Positions 1-11,659 are shown, counted from the stretch's first letter. The stretch: 64,000 bases of DNA from Euglena gracilis (GCA_039621445.1 CP154957.1:37510180-37574179), one strand, 5' to 3'. Numbers and translations: made by a program. Notes: generated by a model not told the origin, from the letters alone.

Positions 1-2490
1 CCTGTCACTGGGAAATCCTAACTCAACAATTCTTTACCCCCTGGACCCCCAGGCCGTCAATTCGAAGAAAAAAATCATTTCTGTATGGTTCATTATGCTT
101 CTTGAACCAAACAGCACCAAGAATCACCACAAATTTCGACTCAGATTCTGGCCGATCCGACGATCGCGAGCGTATCTCGGGCTACGTGCAACGTTAGGGT
201 ACCAAGTGACCCCTCGATCGAAAGCTCTTCTCAACAGACGACCAGCGGTACTCATCAGACTTTTCCACGCTGCACGGTATTCTATTTCCAAAGCAGCACC
301 AAGTGATTGGATATCCAAAAATTGGATATCCACCCCAGTGGTCCTCCCCAAATTGCAAATTTCATTGTGCTGCGTGGTTAGAACAGTCATATCTCAGGGC
401 CTGGAGTAACCGCGGCGTAACCGCGGGTGTAACCGCGGTGAGAACAAGAACAAAGATATCAATATCAGTCCAATGCTTCATGCCGAGGGGGTCCGTTGCT
501 TGAAAACTTCGGGGGGGGGGACTTATTTTTGGAATTGGTGGACGAAGGTCCTCGTCGTGTCAAACCTCATACTCATAAAATTTTGTTCTGGGAACCAGGT
601 TCTGACTCATCTTTCTGTTTTGGTCCATTTTGTGCCATATCAGGCCATTTCGGGCCATTATTGACCAGTTTTTGGTGTATGATGAGCAATTTTTGAAGAC
701 ACATAGGCGGGATACAGGTATATCCCCATCCGACCCCCCCCATGTTTGACCCCCTTTTTTGAGCGGACAAAATGATGCAACCACTATGACCTTAAGAGCA
801 ATTGTTGATAGGTGGAATCCAAACCAAGATCATCGTGTGAATTGAAAGAGAATTTTGAACTCTGCCTCCACTACCTTGCAAGGCACCTTGCCCACGTAAC
901 CACGGCGTAACCACGGTGTAACCGCGGCGATAACCGCGGTGTGGGCTCCTCCATACCGTCCCCCACTTGGGGTGGAAGTTGTCTTAGTTTCTATCGCACA
1001 TGGTCCTGAAACCCTTAAAGAGGCTGTATTAATCCTCGCTTTGCTTCCAACCTGAGTTACTCCCGTTTTATTGGGCGTCCAAAAAAGTCCAAAAAAGGGA
1101 TTGAAAATTGGTGTTGCCCACAGTTGGCCCCCGGCCAGTTGGGACATGGAGGTATTTTGAGGTATTTTGGCCTGGCGGCTCGTTGGGGCTGTTGGAGCCC
1201 CCCGAAGTTAGCCCCTTGGTCTGTTGTTGCCAACATGGCCTGGGCCAATGACCTTCCCGGAGGGGGGGGTCCAGACCATAGATTCATTTGACGCCTGTGT
1301 TTGGTGAAACCCTTGGGTTTTCGTGAGTGGGTGGGTAGCTTGGGGCCGCTGGATCCCCCGGGTGCGCCATGAGTCAAGGCCTGGCAGAAGGCTGGGCCAG
1401 ATTTTTTTTCCAGCTAAATGAATCCATGGTCAAGGGCTGTAGGGGAATCCCTGCAACCCTGTGGGTGGTGGGTGGGTGGGTGGGGGGGTCCAAGGTGGGG
1501 GGCCCTGCCGGTGCTGTCGACATAAGGGCAGGTGTGGGGTTGGACCTCCCCCCACTCCAGGGGGGGGACCTTCCGTATTTCTGGTGTTGTTTTTCAAACC
1601 AAAAATTTCTTCTTTTGGTGCTTTGGCAGCGAAAAAAATTTCTTTGGTTGGTGATGTGTTGGGGGGAGCCGGGCTGACAACTCAGCACAAATCCAAATTG
1701 TTTGTCCCCCCCCCATCCTTGTCCTGATCCCCCAGCACCCAAATCCTGGTGAGGGAGGGGGTCCGACCCCCCCCCCCCCGCTACCAGGGGGCATCTGAAC
1801 AGTGGCAAGGAAACAGTGGCAGTTTTGGCAAAATTTTGACAAAACTGCCCAAAATAGGGTGACGCTTTTTTGGGGAGGTCCTGGACAGGGCTGTAAGGGA
1901 AGACCTCTCCCGGGTTGGGAGGTTCGAAGAAAACACAAACAAGGAAGCCTTTTTTTTTAGCAAACTGCCCCTCTGCAATGCAGATCTGAGAAAGTGAAAA
2001 TTGAAAGGGCAAACACGCCAGTGCTGGTGCCAGTGCTGTGGCAGTGCAGGCAGTGCTTGAACCAAGTCCAAAAATGTTTGTCCCCAGAAAATGCACAACA
2101 TGGAAAAGCTGGTCAAGAATCCAGGCATCAAATTGTGACCATGTGCCCCCCAAATGAATCTCCCCGGGGAACCCCAAAGGTCCATTTATGGAGTCCAAAG
2201 GCGCATTTCCCAACTTTTCATTGTCCTTTTTGCCTGGCTGAACCAAAGATTTTCCGTCGGCCAAGGCTTTTTCCACAGATTTTCCGCGGCCCATACAATT
2301 GTCCCCCCATGGGGGTCGACCGCAGGGGACAAGGTTGAGTGTGTGTGAGTTGGTTTTGTACAGGGGGGGGGCGTACCCCCCCCCCCGACCCTTTTGGGAG
2401 GGGTCTGGGACCCCGCAGGGTTGTATGAGAAGCTCCGCAGACGAGGTAGGTGGTTGGGGGGGGGGTCACCCATTCTCCCACCCCTAGGGG
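1..2490. other. Non-coding, repeat-bearing stretch
   Basis: I see no supportable gene here. The open frames are short, overlap on both strands and are largely made by homopolymer G or C runs. Two small clusters of an 11-bp unit built on TAACCGCGG lie at about 405-443 and 890-945. Paired G and C runs, for example at 2366-2390, could fold into hairpins. The block at 2330-2400 (GTTTTGTACAGGGG followed by G and C runs) recurs at 14.57 and 14.84 kb. Confidence 0.6.
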
Positions 2491-2496
2491 GGTCAG

Positions 2497-2910
2497 GTGG
2501 TAGGCGGGTCGCTGAGCTCTTATCCCTTTATGGGTAATAGCGAAGCTTACCCCTGGGCAAAAGGGGGGGGGTCAACCCCCCCCCCCCCCCGGGCCGGGCA
2601 ACCTCGGGGGGGGGGGGGGCGTTACCCAGTTTGGACCCCTTCGCAGCTGAGTAACTCGGGCCTGGCGGGGAGTTGGGGGTCAAACGGAGGTGATTTGGAA
2701 ACTAGAAATCCAGTCGCTCGCGACTGAAAAAAAAATTCCGGGAACGGAGCCGGGATCATGCCCTCTTCCGAGTCTGCCATTTCGCCGGGGTCCAGAAATC
2801 GGTCAAAAATCGATTTTTCGAAAATATCTCAAGAAAACGTACATTATTTTCAGAAGTGTCCCGCTGACGAAATGTACCCCTGGAGGCCCTCAATCGCCCC
2901 CGATTCGCCG
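2497..2910. repeat. Dispersed repeat, copies at 57.7-58.1 kb and 63.8-64.0 kb
   Basis: The block contains GCTGAGCTCTTATCCCTTTA, then a G/C-run section, then AACTCGGGCCTGGCGGGGAG and a segment ending at the ACTAGAAATCCAGTCGCTCG tract. The first and last parts are found again at 63.81-64.0 kb with the last part inverted. The middle and last part recur at about 57.98-58.14 kb. The part at 2770-2910 recurs inverted at about 57.83-57.96 kb. The family is therefore modular and rearranged between copies. No protein is encoded. Confidence 0.75.
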
Positions 2911-3219
2911 TTTTGGCCGCCGACACGCCTGGCCCTGTTTCGTTTTCGACCCCCCGGCGCCCCATTTTTGGCCCGAAACCTGTTGAGTTTGGGACATTTC
3001 CAGGTCAAAAAATGTCGAAAAAATCCAACAAAAGGGTTATCGGGGGTATGAGGGGGGGGGTGTGTGAGCTCTCAACATTTCAAAAATAACTGTAAAATAA
3101 CTGAAAGTTACCGTACATTGCAGGTGTGTTGATCTCACGTTGCGCGAAATTTGTAGTGCTAGTCTTTTCGGCCTTCCGTTACTTGCAAGTTCCATTAAGA
3201 GCTCAGCACTATTCAAAAC

Positions 3220-3660
3220 CTGGTCCCTCACCCCCCCTCTATTCGGAGGGGGTCCCCCCCACCCCCCTCCTCCTCTGCGGGGGGGGGGGGGATCTTCCGG
3301 CGCTTTGCGCTGGGTGTGTATTTTAGGACCCTCTCGAGCCTCAATATGAAATTTGGCAAAATGTCCAAAATTCACCAAAAAATGGCTGTAACTCGGGCCA
3401 GGCGGGGAGGGGCGGGGAAATCAAAACACATTGGGCATTTTAAGGGCTTCAATTCAGGTCTCCGGACATTTCCTTTGATTCCCCACCATTTTTGAGAAAT
3501 TTCAGAAAAATTGATCTTTTGACCCAAAACAAAATCGGCCGAAGTTTTCGGCGACCGAAAACTGGAGGTAGGAGGGGTCCCCCCCCCCTGTTTTTGGAAG
3601 GGCGGGGTCCCCCCACCCCCCTCCCTCCTCCGAGATTCCCATACAAGTCTGGGGACCCCT
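3220..3660. repeat. Dispersed repeat with hairpin, inverted copy at 62.38-62.76 kb
   Basis: Read on the opposite strand, this block matches 62380-62760 nearly end to end. Shared landmarks are the hairpin CCGGCGCTTTGCGCTGG (3297-3313), the tract TTTTAGGACCCTCTCGAGCC, a segment around AACTCGGGCC and the tract GACCGAAAACTGGAGG. G/C runs lie at both edges. A second small hairpin, CTGGTGCTTCGCACCGG, sits just outside at 3681-3697. No coding potential is visible. Confidence 0.75.
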
Positions 3661-4079
3661 TGTTGGAACCCTTTTTTTTCCTGGTGCTTCGCACCGGAAA
3701 ACTTGTGTTTTTATCGCCAGTGGGGGGAGCCCTTGGGTTCATTAATGAGTATGGAACCCAGCCCCCCAGACACAGAAGTTTTTTTTGCACCATTTCAGGT
3801 TGTATTGCATCATTCCCAGGACGTGAATCTTTTTTTTAAGTTTCGCCGAGAGGGGGAACCCTCACGATGATTTCATTAAGGGTATGTTCACGCTCACCTG
3901 AGCAACAGAAAAATTTGTGGTGCATTGGTTCAGCACGATTGTTCAGCTCGATTTTGAAAACACCAAATGGACTGCGAATCGTGGGAGGCATAAACTGGGC
4001 TTTCCAGGTTGAGATTCGCGGGTAATTCGCACACAAAAATCAGCAGATTTAAGATCAGGCTGTATTTTAGTCGGGTGCT

Positions 4080-4310
4080 GACCCCACCCGGGGGGGGGGG
4101 GGTGCCTGCCTGGGCGCACTCCAAAGCACAAAAATCCGACCCCCTGGGGGGCACTCGGCCAAGAGTGCCTAGTGGGCACTCCGGCGCCGAAGGCGCCGGA
4201 AGGATCAAAAGAGGCCTATTTTCTGAGGAAAGCTCCCACAGGCCGAAATCCGACCACCCCCGGGTGGGGGGGTGGTGCCTGCCTGGGCAGGCACTCAAGG
4301 GCACTCCGGA
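4080..4310. repeat. Tandem copies carrying a GTGCCTGCCTGGGCAGGCAC palindrome
   Basis: Two related units, at about 4080-4145 and 4245-4312, share AAATCCGACCCC and GTGCCTGCCTGGGC. The second carries the full palindrome. Between them at 4181-4200 is a perfect stem, CCGGCGCCGAAGGCGCCGGA. A third copy of the palindrome is at about 8009-8032. The rest of 3660-5336 shows no gene. Confidence 0.6.
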
Positions 4311-5336
4311 CCCCCCCTCCCCCTTGGGGTTGGTAAAACACAGCCTGTTGGGGATCCAGCACTCTCGATCACAACGGATATTTGCGTCAGGGACTCATCA
4401 CCCCTGGGGCCAATTTGCCATACCAAAATGTTTTGGCATGGAAAATTCGGCTGTTCTGTCTGCATCGAACCGTCTGCACCAATGAAAACAAACACAGAAC
4501 ACTTGTCGAAACCATTCCACAAAGAACGACGGGAATCATGCATTTGTGCTGTCCAGGGCCGACCAGGTCCAGCCTGGTGCGACAAGGGCCGACTGTGATT
4601 TTCAGACCCCCATTGGTCGGGTTCCGACCAACCCTGGGTCCTTTAAAAAATTTTTCACCCCCCTTACCCCCTTGACCCCCCAAAAGCAAACACGCGTCCT
4701 GAATATCCTTTTGTTACACATTTGACGGTTTTGGCGTTGTTGTACATGTAATTGTTTGCAGTGGTGAGGAGGGGGGCTCAGCCCTCCCCACCCAGAATAA
4801 AAAGATGACAAGGTCCCCGTTGTGGCTCAAGGAAGAATATGGAACCAAACTAGGTGCAACTATTTGCATTGGTGGGGGCGGCCCCCCCAAGAATCTCAAA
4901 TAATATCTCAAACGTTGTGAAAGTTGCAGATTTTTAATTCTCAGGTGAGTTTCTGCCACCCCCCCCCTCTCACCCCCCCAGTCCAGATTGGGCCAAGAGT
5001 GACGATTGAGTCAAGAGTGATTGAGTCACGCGTTGTCCAGTTTTGGAGTCACCTCTATTAATTTGCCAATTTGATGTTTTCTTCTGCAAATGAAATCTCC
5101 AATGAAAGGTTGATGGGGCTGTGGAAAATGCCTGGGTTGGCATGCTGCCCGCTGTTCATCCGCAGGCCTTGGACCAAAAGGTCAAAGAAGCTGATCGGTT
5201 GCGTGCCAAGCAAGCCTTTCCTCCGTGCACATGGCCCCTTTCCTTTTCCTTTTTCTTTTCAGCCCCAAGGCTTCCTGCGGCTGTGAGGCCTCCTGCCTTC
5301 CTCATTCCTTTTTGGGTGAAACCCACTGTCCTCCCA

Positions 5337-5454
5337 GTGAAGGCTTGGGGCAGAGTTACAAGGGGAATCCAGCCGGTACAAGCAAGCAACGGACCAGCTG
5401 GCTGCCCTTCAGGCAGAGATGGCTTTTTATCGAAAGGTGATGGAGCAGGTGCAG
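5337..5454 (+). CDS. Exon of a coiled-coil protein (partial)
   Basis: A short GC-rich reading frame lies between a plausible acceptor (CTCCCAG before 5337) and a donor (CAG followed by GTTTGT after 5454). It encodes a charged helical stretch containing YKQATDQLAALQAEMAFYRK, which has heptad-like spacing of A and L and looks like a coiled coil. It resembles the exons at 6.42, 6.64 and 10.17 kb in composition and strand, so the four may belong to one gene with long, repeat-filled introns. I cannot name the protein. The exon is too short for family assignment, and the grouping is inference. Confidence 0.45.
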
Positions 5455-5579
5455 GTTTGTACATGTTGGGTCAAACGAAGAAGAACTTAGACTCTCAGAA
5501 TAAGATCACCCCTGGGCCGATCGAGCAAAACATCCAAAAAAAGACCCATCAGAAATAACACCCCCCTGATGGCACAAAG

Positions 5580-5870
5580 TGCACCGTCTCTGGCGAAGCG
5601 CCGGAGACGGTGAAAATTTTCCCTGAAAAATTACCCAAAGCCCTAATTTCATTCACAAAATATCTTTTCTGAAGTGCAAAAAAACATGGGAAATGTCAAC
5701 CTACACCAATTTATGCAGGTGCGAAGCGCCGAAAGGATTTAGTCTTTTTGGGAAACTGAAAAATAGTGGGGGTTTGGGACCCACTTCGGTCAAGAAATAA
5801 TCCAAAAATAAGACCCCCCCCAAAATAAGATCCCCTGAACTCACCCAAATGACCCGGGTCTTATTTTGGG
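5580..5870. repeat. Dispersed repeat, direct copy at 50.47-50.76 kb
   Basis: It begins with the long hairpin at 5584-5610 (arms CCGTCTCTGGCG and CGCCGGAGACGG). It continues through GGTGAAAATTTTCCCTGAA and a CCAATTTA segment to a second small hairpin, GCGAAGCGCC (5721-5730), and ends near AAGACCCCC. The same order of landmarks is seen at 50470-50760 in the same orientation. It is non-coding. Confidence 0.7.
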
Positions 5871-5934
5871 GGGTATGGTGCCCCAGAAACTGTCCGAACT
5901 CACTGTCACACTGGGCTTGATTACCTGCCCCCCC

Positions 5935-6175
5935 CCCTTGTCGTACGACCACCCCTCATTTACGACCACCCCCCGGTCGCAGGTTGCAGGTCATGGGGGT
6001 GTTATGACCCCCCCCCCCGGTCGCAGGTTGCAGGTTGCGAAAAATTTAACACCACCTTCCCTACAACCGCCTCCTCATTTACGACCACCCCCTGGTCGCA
6101 GGTTGCAGGTTATGGGGGTGTTACGACCAACCCCCCCCCCCGGTCGCGGGTTGCAGGAACCCGGTTGTGCGACAA
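5935..6175. repeat. Tandem repeat built on GGTCGCAGGTTGCAGGT
   Basis: Two units of roughly 125 bp each contain ACGACCACCCC, GGTCGCAGGTTGCAGG and ATGGGGGTGTTA, followed by a C run. Within each unit the GGTCGCAGGTTGCAGG core is itself repeated. A degenerate single copy occurs at about 10675-10730. Confidence 0.65.
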
Positions 6176-6422
6176 GGGGGGGGGCGGGTAACAAAACCTC
6201 CTTGCGCTGTCGTTTTTGGAAAATTTGGCAGCATTTTAAGATCTGGTTGGGCTATGCAACCGACCTGAAAATTTATTTTACACTCAGATTTCACTCAGAT
6301 TTTACACTCAGATTTCGAGAAAATCCTCAGAAGTATCATCTTTATTAAAAAAGAAGAAGGTCATTGTCATCCATGAATTTGTTCATTCATCCAAGAATGA
6401 CGTTCTGCCGCACGGTCAACAG

Positions 6423-6530
6423 GGACAGATCAAAGCCTCGTGGAGCGGATTAGTTGGTCAATTTCAGCAAGAGCGGCTTCGTTCCCAAGCGGCAGAAGAG
6501 AATGCGGCTGAGTTACAGACCAGGGCATCT
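6423..6530 (+). CDS. Exon of a coiled-coil protein (partial)
   Basis: After a CAACAG acceptor the frame reads GQIKASW, then a glutamine- and glutamate-rich helix including QQERLRSQAAEENAAELQ. The composition (Q, E, A, R) and spacing suggest a coiled coil. The 3' edge is unclear because no strong donor follows directly. It lies about 1 kb downstream of the exon at 5337-5454 and about 100 bp upstream of the exon ending at 6724, on the same strand. The protein family is unknown. Confidence 0.4.
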
Positions 6531-6635
6531 GCTTTTTTACTCTACCCCCCTGCCCCAAGAGGGATGATCAAAACCATTTTCAGTAAAACAGCAAAAGTCT
6601 TCCAGATGACCTGCCACCATCTGCATTGCAAGTAG

Positions 6636-6724
6636 CCAACCAGCAAGCTCAGGATCAGTCCACCAAAATTACAGAGCTCCAAGAGGCTCTGAGAGATGCC
6701 CAGCTTCAGCTACAGCAGCAACAA
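6636..6724 (+). CDS. Exon of a coiled-coil protein (partial)
   Basis: The frame contains STKITELQEALRDAQLQLQQ and ends at a donor (CAACAA followed by GTGTGC). Leucines fall at heptad-like spacing in a glutamine-rich helix. The acceptor could be either of two AGs near 6630-6635. Together with the neighbouring exons on this strand it suggests a long coiled-coil protein. Nothing visible tells its function. Confidence 0.45.
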
Positions 6725-9220
6725 GTGTGCTTTGGTCGCAGTGCGAATTTTCCAATGGCTGCCTGCCCCAGCACAAAGCAAGCTTTTTGCATGCAATGTG
6801 TGCGATGAAAGGTGCGCCTAAAAAGAGAAGGAGAGTGCTTACCAGTCCCGCAAGCTCAGGCTGTAAAAATAATTTCAATCTTCAACCAGCCATTATTTCT
6901 ATGGTCAAAATTCACACCCAAAAAGATGGGGGTATGACATATGGTCGATTTTGGAGTCTGTCTTTGAATGAAAGTTCACAAAAAAGACATCAGATTATTT
7001 TGACCATTTTTTTGAATTTTTGAAACATTGAATTACTTTTTACAGTCCAGACAAAAATGACATGAAACAAAAATGACGGGGAGAAAATTAATATGGGAAA
7101 ATTTTGAATTTAGAAGAATTAATGATTGAAAGATTCACAAGGAACCAGGTGAGAGTGATATATTTTTCTGGAAACTAGGAGGCAGTTGGGGAAAAAAATC
7201 ATCCGAAATGTCGCAATGGCATTCTAATGCCATTGTGTCCTATGAATAACTTTGGCACCCCGCCAGGTGATTGGTGGGGGTGTTTACAGAAATGATTATT
7301 TTTCTGAATTTTTTCATCACAAGAGGGGAACATTATCACCATTTTCTGTGGAAAGTTGAAGGGGGGATCTTTTTCAGCCCCCCCCCCCCTGCAAAGTCAA
7401 TTGGAAAGCACAAACAAAGAGATATTGCTTTTTTGGACCTATTTTGGACCTTTTTGCAGAGAGGCTTTATGGATCGAATTTTTCAGCAAGAAAAAAACAC
7501 AAAAAACATACCATCCCTTGAAAATAGCCCCTTTTCAACAACCAACCCAAAAACTGGACCCGCCGGAGCTGACGGTGCTTGGTTTTGCTTTCACATGTTT
7601 TGCTTCACAAGCAAGGAGAACAACCCTGCACATTCAGTAAAACAACAACAGTTGGCAAGTCCAGTTTACGTCTAAGGCATGCCATGTCGTTGACACAACC
7701 CCCATACAAATGGTGCATTTCTGTGGGATGTTGCCTGGTCTTTTTTATTGAAGAACATTTATTTTAATACACTGTGTCATTGGCACACCCCGATGTCCCG
7801 GCACATTCCATTGCTGGCGTTGGGGGGGGTACGCATGTCAAGCCAATGGTCCGGACTGGTGTCAGCATAACTAACCTGACCCCCAATAAGACTTTGAAAT
7901 TTTAATTTATTTCTCAATCACCAAATCCATGCATGGTTATGGTTTTTACAACTGGGCTTCGTGCCATCGTCACAGGCTGAGTTTTAAGGCAGTGCGAACC
8001 CACCCTGGGGGTGCCTGCCTGGGCAGGCACTCCAATTTCAGAGGTCATAAATCATTGACAGCTTTCATCACTCCCCTCATTTGCAACATCAAACAAATCC
8101 CAACCACCCCAAAAATTCTTTTCTGAGAATCATGCAAATCAGCCTGAAGCCCTCCAAAAAATCAATGAGTGCCTTGATATGGCAACACAACCAGCTATGG
8201 GAAGAGGACAGGGTTTTTTTTTTCTTGGACCCCGGGGGGGAGGGGGGGGGAGGGGGAGGGAGGGGGGGGGTGGGTCCGGCCGACCCCCCCCCAAGGAGCC
8301 CCCCAAGGGGGGGGTCCCCTTAGGGGGGACCCCCCCCCAAATAACCTGGCAGGGGGAAGGTGAAAAGCTGGTTGTTATATCACAATCATTATTAAATTAC
8401 ATTTCATCATTCATTTGATACCAAAAAAATTGCATTCAGGAACAATGGCAAATCGATTCATCAAATATTTTGGAGGCTGCCCAAATAATTTTGCAGGGGA
8501 TAGGTTCCAGTAAGATCAGTTTTGTAACTTTTTTTTGTGTTTTTTCTATTTTGGCAAATTCGCATTTTTTTGCGCTTTTTATGGTTTTTGTGGTCTTCCT
8601 CCAGAGATTTTTTAATTTTTGCTGGCAAAAGAATTGACATTGAACAATTCCTCATTTTGGCTGCAATTTTTTCCCTTTCGACAACATTTCCGACCCAGGT
8701 TCTTTTTTCCTATTTTGTTGCAAATTTGCCAAATTGTTCAAAGTTTGGCATATTTTGGCAATTTCCTGAGCTTTCTGTTTTTTTTTGAAAAAGGTTTTAC
8801 CCATTTTCTGCTGGGTGATAACTGAGAAAAATTCTACATGCTGAATCTGATTTTTACCAAACTTTTTGTCAACTTTTTGTTATTTTTGGATTTCTTAGCA
8901 AAAAAATTCATGTTTCTAAAATCAGCGTGTTCCTGAAATTGCAAAGAATCATGTTTTCGATTTTTTTTGTTGGAAAAGGTGTGAATAACAGAAAGCAAGT
9001 AGCGCCAGGCCAGAAGAGAGGACCCAGGGCCATACCATTGTCCCACCCCACCCCCTGGGGGGGTGACTGACTCGTTTTCTGGCCAAGACCCCCCCCCCCC
9101 CCGGGTGGGTTGGCCCGAAAATGAAAAACTGGCTGGCCTGGCGCCAAAGGCACCGGATATTTTTTGGAATTTTTGAGACTTTTTGGCAATATTGCCTTGC
9201 CAACACGAGCGCATTCAAGA
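6725..9220. other. Intron-like, AT-rich stretch with inserted repeats
   Basis: No confident exon is seen. A possible small plus-strand exon at about 8122-8207 reads ENHANQPEALQKINECLDMA, but its splice sites are weak. It runs straight into a repeat at 8208-8345 that starts with CAGGG, a T run and CTTGGACCCC, the same left end as the elements at 9.69 and 13.32 kb. No matching right end or target duplication was found for that copy. A hairpin, CTGGCGCCAAAGGCACCGG, is at 9138-9156. Confidence 0.5.
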
Positions 9221-9224
9221 CTGG

Positions 9225-9565
9225 TCAATCCCCCTGGGGGGGGGTAAAGTGATTGACTGGTTTTTTTGGGAAAAAGTGACTGACTGGTTTTTTCAGAGTG
9301 GAAAGCAACCCCCCCCTCCCCCCCCCCCCCGGGGGTCTAACAATGGTGTGCCCAGGACCCCAGCGCTTCAAGCCGATTTTTTTTGCATTTTTGGCAAATA
9401 TTTGCCCAAAAAGTGCCCAAATGGCCTTTTTGGCCAATGTGGGGGGAAAAATCTCGGCCCAGCGCTTTGCACTGGGCAAGAATTATTCACCCAGACCGCG
9501 CCAGTGTTTAGGTGTGGGGGGTGTCCCCCCTCCTGCAGTGGAGGGGGATCCGACCCCCCCCCCAC
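9225..9565. repeat. Dispersed hairpin repeat, related to 14.1 kb and 60.8 kb
   Basis: It contains the hairpin GGCCCAGCGCTTTGCACTGG (about 9457-9476) followed by CCAGTGTTTAGGTGTGG and a G-run/C-run pair. The inverse motif, CCACCTAAACAGTGG next to a C run and a GCGCAAAGCGC-type hairpin, is at about 14114-14171. It also occurs at about 60797-60850. The three share an order of parts in inverted orientation. Confidence 0.6.
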
Positions 9566-9685
9566 TTGCTTTTATATCGAATTATTCTACACAGGGGTAA
9601 GAGCTAAGGACAAGAGCAGGGATAAGGCGGTACACCCCGTTTATTATTGTTCCCATCGGTCGTGAAGGGTCCACATGGGATAGAA

Positions 9686-9982
9686 CAGGGGTTTTTTTTG
9701 TCTTGGACCCCTCCCCCGGGGGGGGGGGGGGGGAGGGTAGGGTGGGTAGGGTAGGGTGGGTGGGTCCCTTGGACCCGGGTGGGGGCTGGTGGGTATATCT
9801 TTTTTTTGCGCCGAAAAAGTTGAAAAGGCACTATTTTAGCATTTTTGGCCATTTTCGGGCAAAAGTGGGTGGGTCCCCCGAAACCCCCCCCCTCCCCCGG
9901 GGGGCCCCACCCCAGGGGGGTGGGCAGGTGGTGGCCCCCTCCCCCCCTCCCCCCCTCCCCTCCGGTCTTAAAAAAACCCCTG
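9686..9982. mobile_element. hAT-type MITE with 8-bp target duplication
   Basis: The element begins CAGGGGTTTTTTTTGTCTTG and ends with GGTCTTAAAAAAACCCCTG, so the two ends are imperfect inverted repeats starting CAGGGGTTTTTTT. It is flanked by GGATAGAA (9678-9685) and GGATGGAA (9983-9990), an 8-bp duplication with one mismatch. CAGGG-type termini and 8-bp duplications are hallmarks of the hAT superfamily. The 297-bp interior has G and C runs and no open frame of interest. A shorter relative is at 13317-13514. Confidence 0.8.
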
Positions 9983-10165
9983 GGATGGAAAGGTAAATGG
10001 GTAAATGTTGAAAACCTTTGCAAGCACACGGACTTCGGAAGCCGCAATTCATCAGTCAAAGGTGCCCCCAAGTTGGGTGGTGAGCCTCAGCAGCTGACAC
10101 TCAGCCTCCGGGGGGGGGGGAACAACCCGGTAGGATTCTGTGCATGGTTTCATCCCGTCTCACAG

Positions 10166-10391
10166 GAGAGGGCGGATGCCAAGGAGAAGGAATCTGCGTT
10201 CTACCGGACGCTGTACGCCACCGCAGCGAAGCAGGTGGAGCACAGCCAGGCGGCGGTGAAGGCGTCCATCGAACTGGAGCGGCAAGCCCGCCAGGAGGCG
10301 GAGGCCCGAGCCGCCCTGCAGGGCCAAGAGACGCCGGCTTCCCGGACCCAGCAAGTCCCGCCACATGATGTGGATGAGCTCAAAAGGCAGA
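10166..10391 (+). CDS. Exon of a coiled-coil protein (partial)
   Basis: It follows a good acceptor (TCTCACAG) and ends at a possible donor (GCAGA followed by GTGATT). The frame starts ERADAKEKESAFYRTLYATA and continues with an alanine-, glutamate- and arginine-rich helix (EHSQAAVKASIELERQARQE), then a short proline-containing tail. About 55 residues look helical and coiled-coil-like. It is the clearest coding segment in the first 25 kb, with strong GC bias against AT-rich flanks. The motif AFYR is shared with the exon at 5337-5454 (AEMAFYRK), which supports a common gene or internal repeats. The family is unknown. Confidence 0.6.
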
Positions 10392-11160
10392 GTGATTTTT
10401 CGAGGGACCAAGTGTGCTGGGTCACGGCTTTGCTTCTTTGTGGTGTTTGGCCATTTAGTGGTTTTGTGTGTTGGAGTCACAGAGAAAAGTCACACACATG
10501 CGCATGTGTATGTGCGTGATATGGAAGGTGATTGGGGAGGAAGAAAAACATATTGTGCAGTGTTTGTAGTTTTTAAGGGGTTTTTCCAGTGCATTACCGC
10601 AAAATTTGAAAGGATACCTTTGTTATGAAACATTTTGTACCCCCCTGCCCACTGAAAACCCCTTAAATGCCAACCACCCTGGTCGAGGGTTGCAGGTCAG
10701 GGATGTGTTCAACCCCCCCCCCCCCAGTTAGTGGGCAAGGTGGGGGGAAAATGCTACGTGTCTGGAGACACGGAATCATTCTAATTTCACTCTGACTGTG
10801 CGAAGAGAAAGGCCAACACAATCATCCAAATTGGTAAACCAATTACTACTAAACTAAAATACACACAAATACATCTCTTTGTGGCTGGCCCCGCCTCCAA
10901 TCATGCCGCCTGGTGGCAGACCATTTCTGGACTGGTCTGCATGGACTGGATGATTTGGGGCTGGCTATTTGAAGAAATCATGGTCAGGGTTAGAATTTTG
11001 GGTGAAATCAGGCCAATATTGGGCTTTATATTAGTCCTGAGGATAATGCCAGCTTGGATCAGACTATTGTTTAACTCCTTCAATCACCCAGGGGGGGAGT
11101 AGTTGGCCCCTTCGGCGGGGGGGGGGGGGCAATTGCTCCCATACCACATCATATTATGTC
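10392..11160. other. No gene seen
   Basis: The stretch holds a degenerate copy of the GGTTGCAGGT repeat (about 10675-10730) and short G/C runs. Nothing else is recognised. Confidence 0.5.
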
Positions 11161-11163
11161 TGC

Positions 11164-11310
11164 ATGCATGTATGTATGTGTATGTGTATGTATGAATTTA
11201 TGTATGTCTGTCTGTCTGTTTGTCTGTATGTATGTATTTATGTATGTCTGTATGTACGTATGCATGTATGTATGCATGCATGTATGCATGTATGCATGTA
11301 TGTAATCATG
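11164..11310. repeat. TGTA/TGCA tetranucleotide microsatellite
   Basis: A run of TGTATGTATG units, with TGTC and TGCA variants, abuts the left arm of a 1-kb inverted repeat. Confidence 0.9.
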
Positions 11311-11455
11311 TACAGTCCAGTGCAAAAAGGTTTTCACGACACACTCCTTACGAGGTTGCCTAATTTTTTTGCCTTATAGCAGCCAATGTAACTCCGGCTG
11401 TGTGTTTTGTTGTAGTCCCGGACATATCCCAAATGGAAGCTTATGAAATACCAAT

Positions 11456-11637
11456 CAAAAAAAGTCTCCTCGATTCCCCCTCCTTCCTGGGTTATGAGCC
11501 CCTCAAAAGTGCTCTGCACACGGCAACCTAAAATTTTGCAGTTAACGTAGTTTGTCGTGTGCCGAGCACTTTTTAGGGGCTCACAACTCAGGAAAGAGGG
11601 GGGAATCGAGGAAAATGAGGAGAGACCTTTTTTGCAC
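11456..11637. repeat. Foldback (long hairpin)
   Basis: The arms at 11470-11526 and 11551-11608 are inverted copies of one another, both running from CGATTCCCCC to the GTGCTC and CACAC tracts, with a loop of about 25 bases. Outward, the match resumes after an 11-base insertion (AAAAAAAGTCTCC against its complement). Confidence 0.8.
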
Positions 11638-11659
11638 ATATGGCACAAAGTGGGGCCTC

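Noticed and set aside
8208-8345. Third complete hAT MITE
   Set aside because: The left end matches the family, but no right end or octamer duplication could be found, so only a truncated copy is noted.
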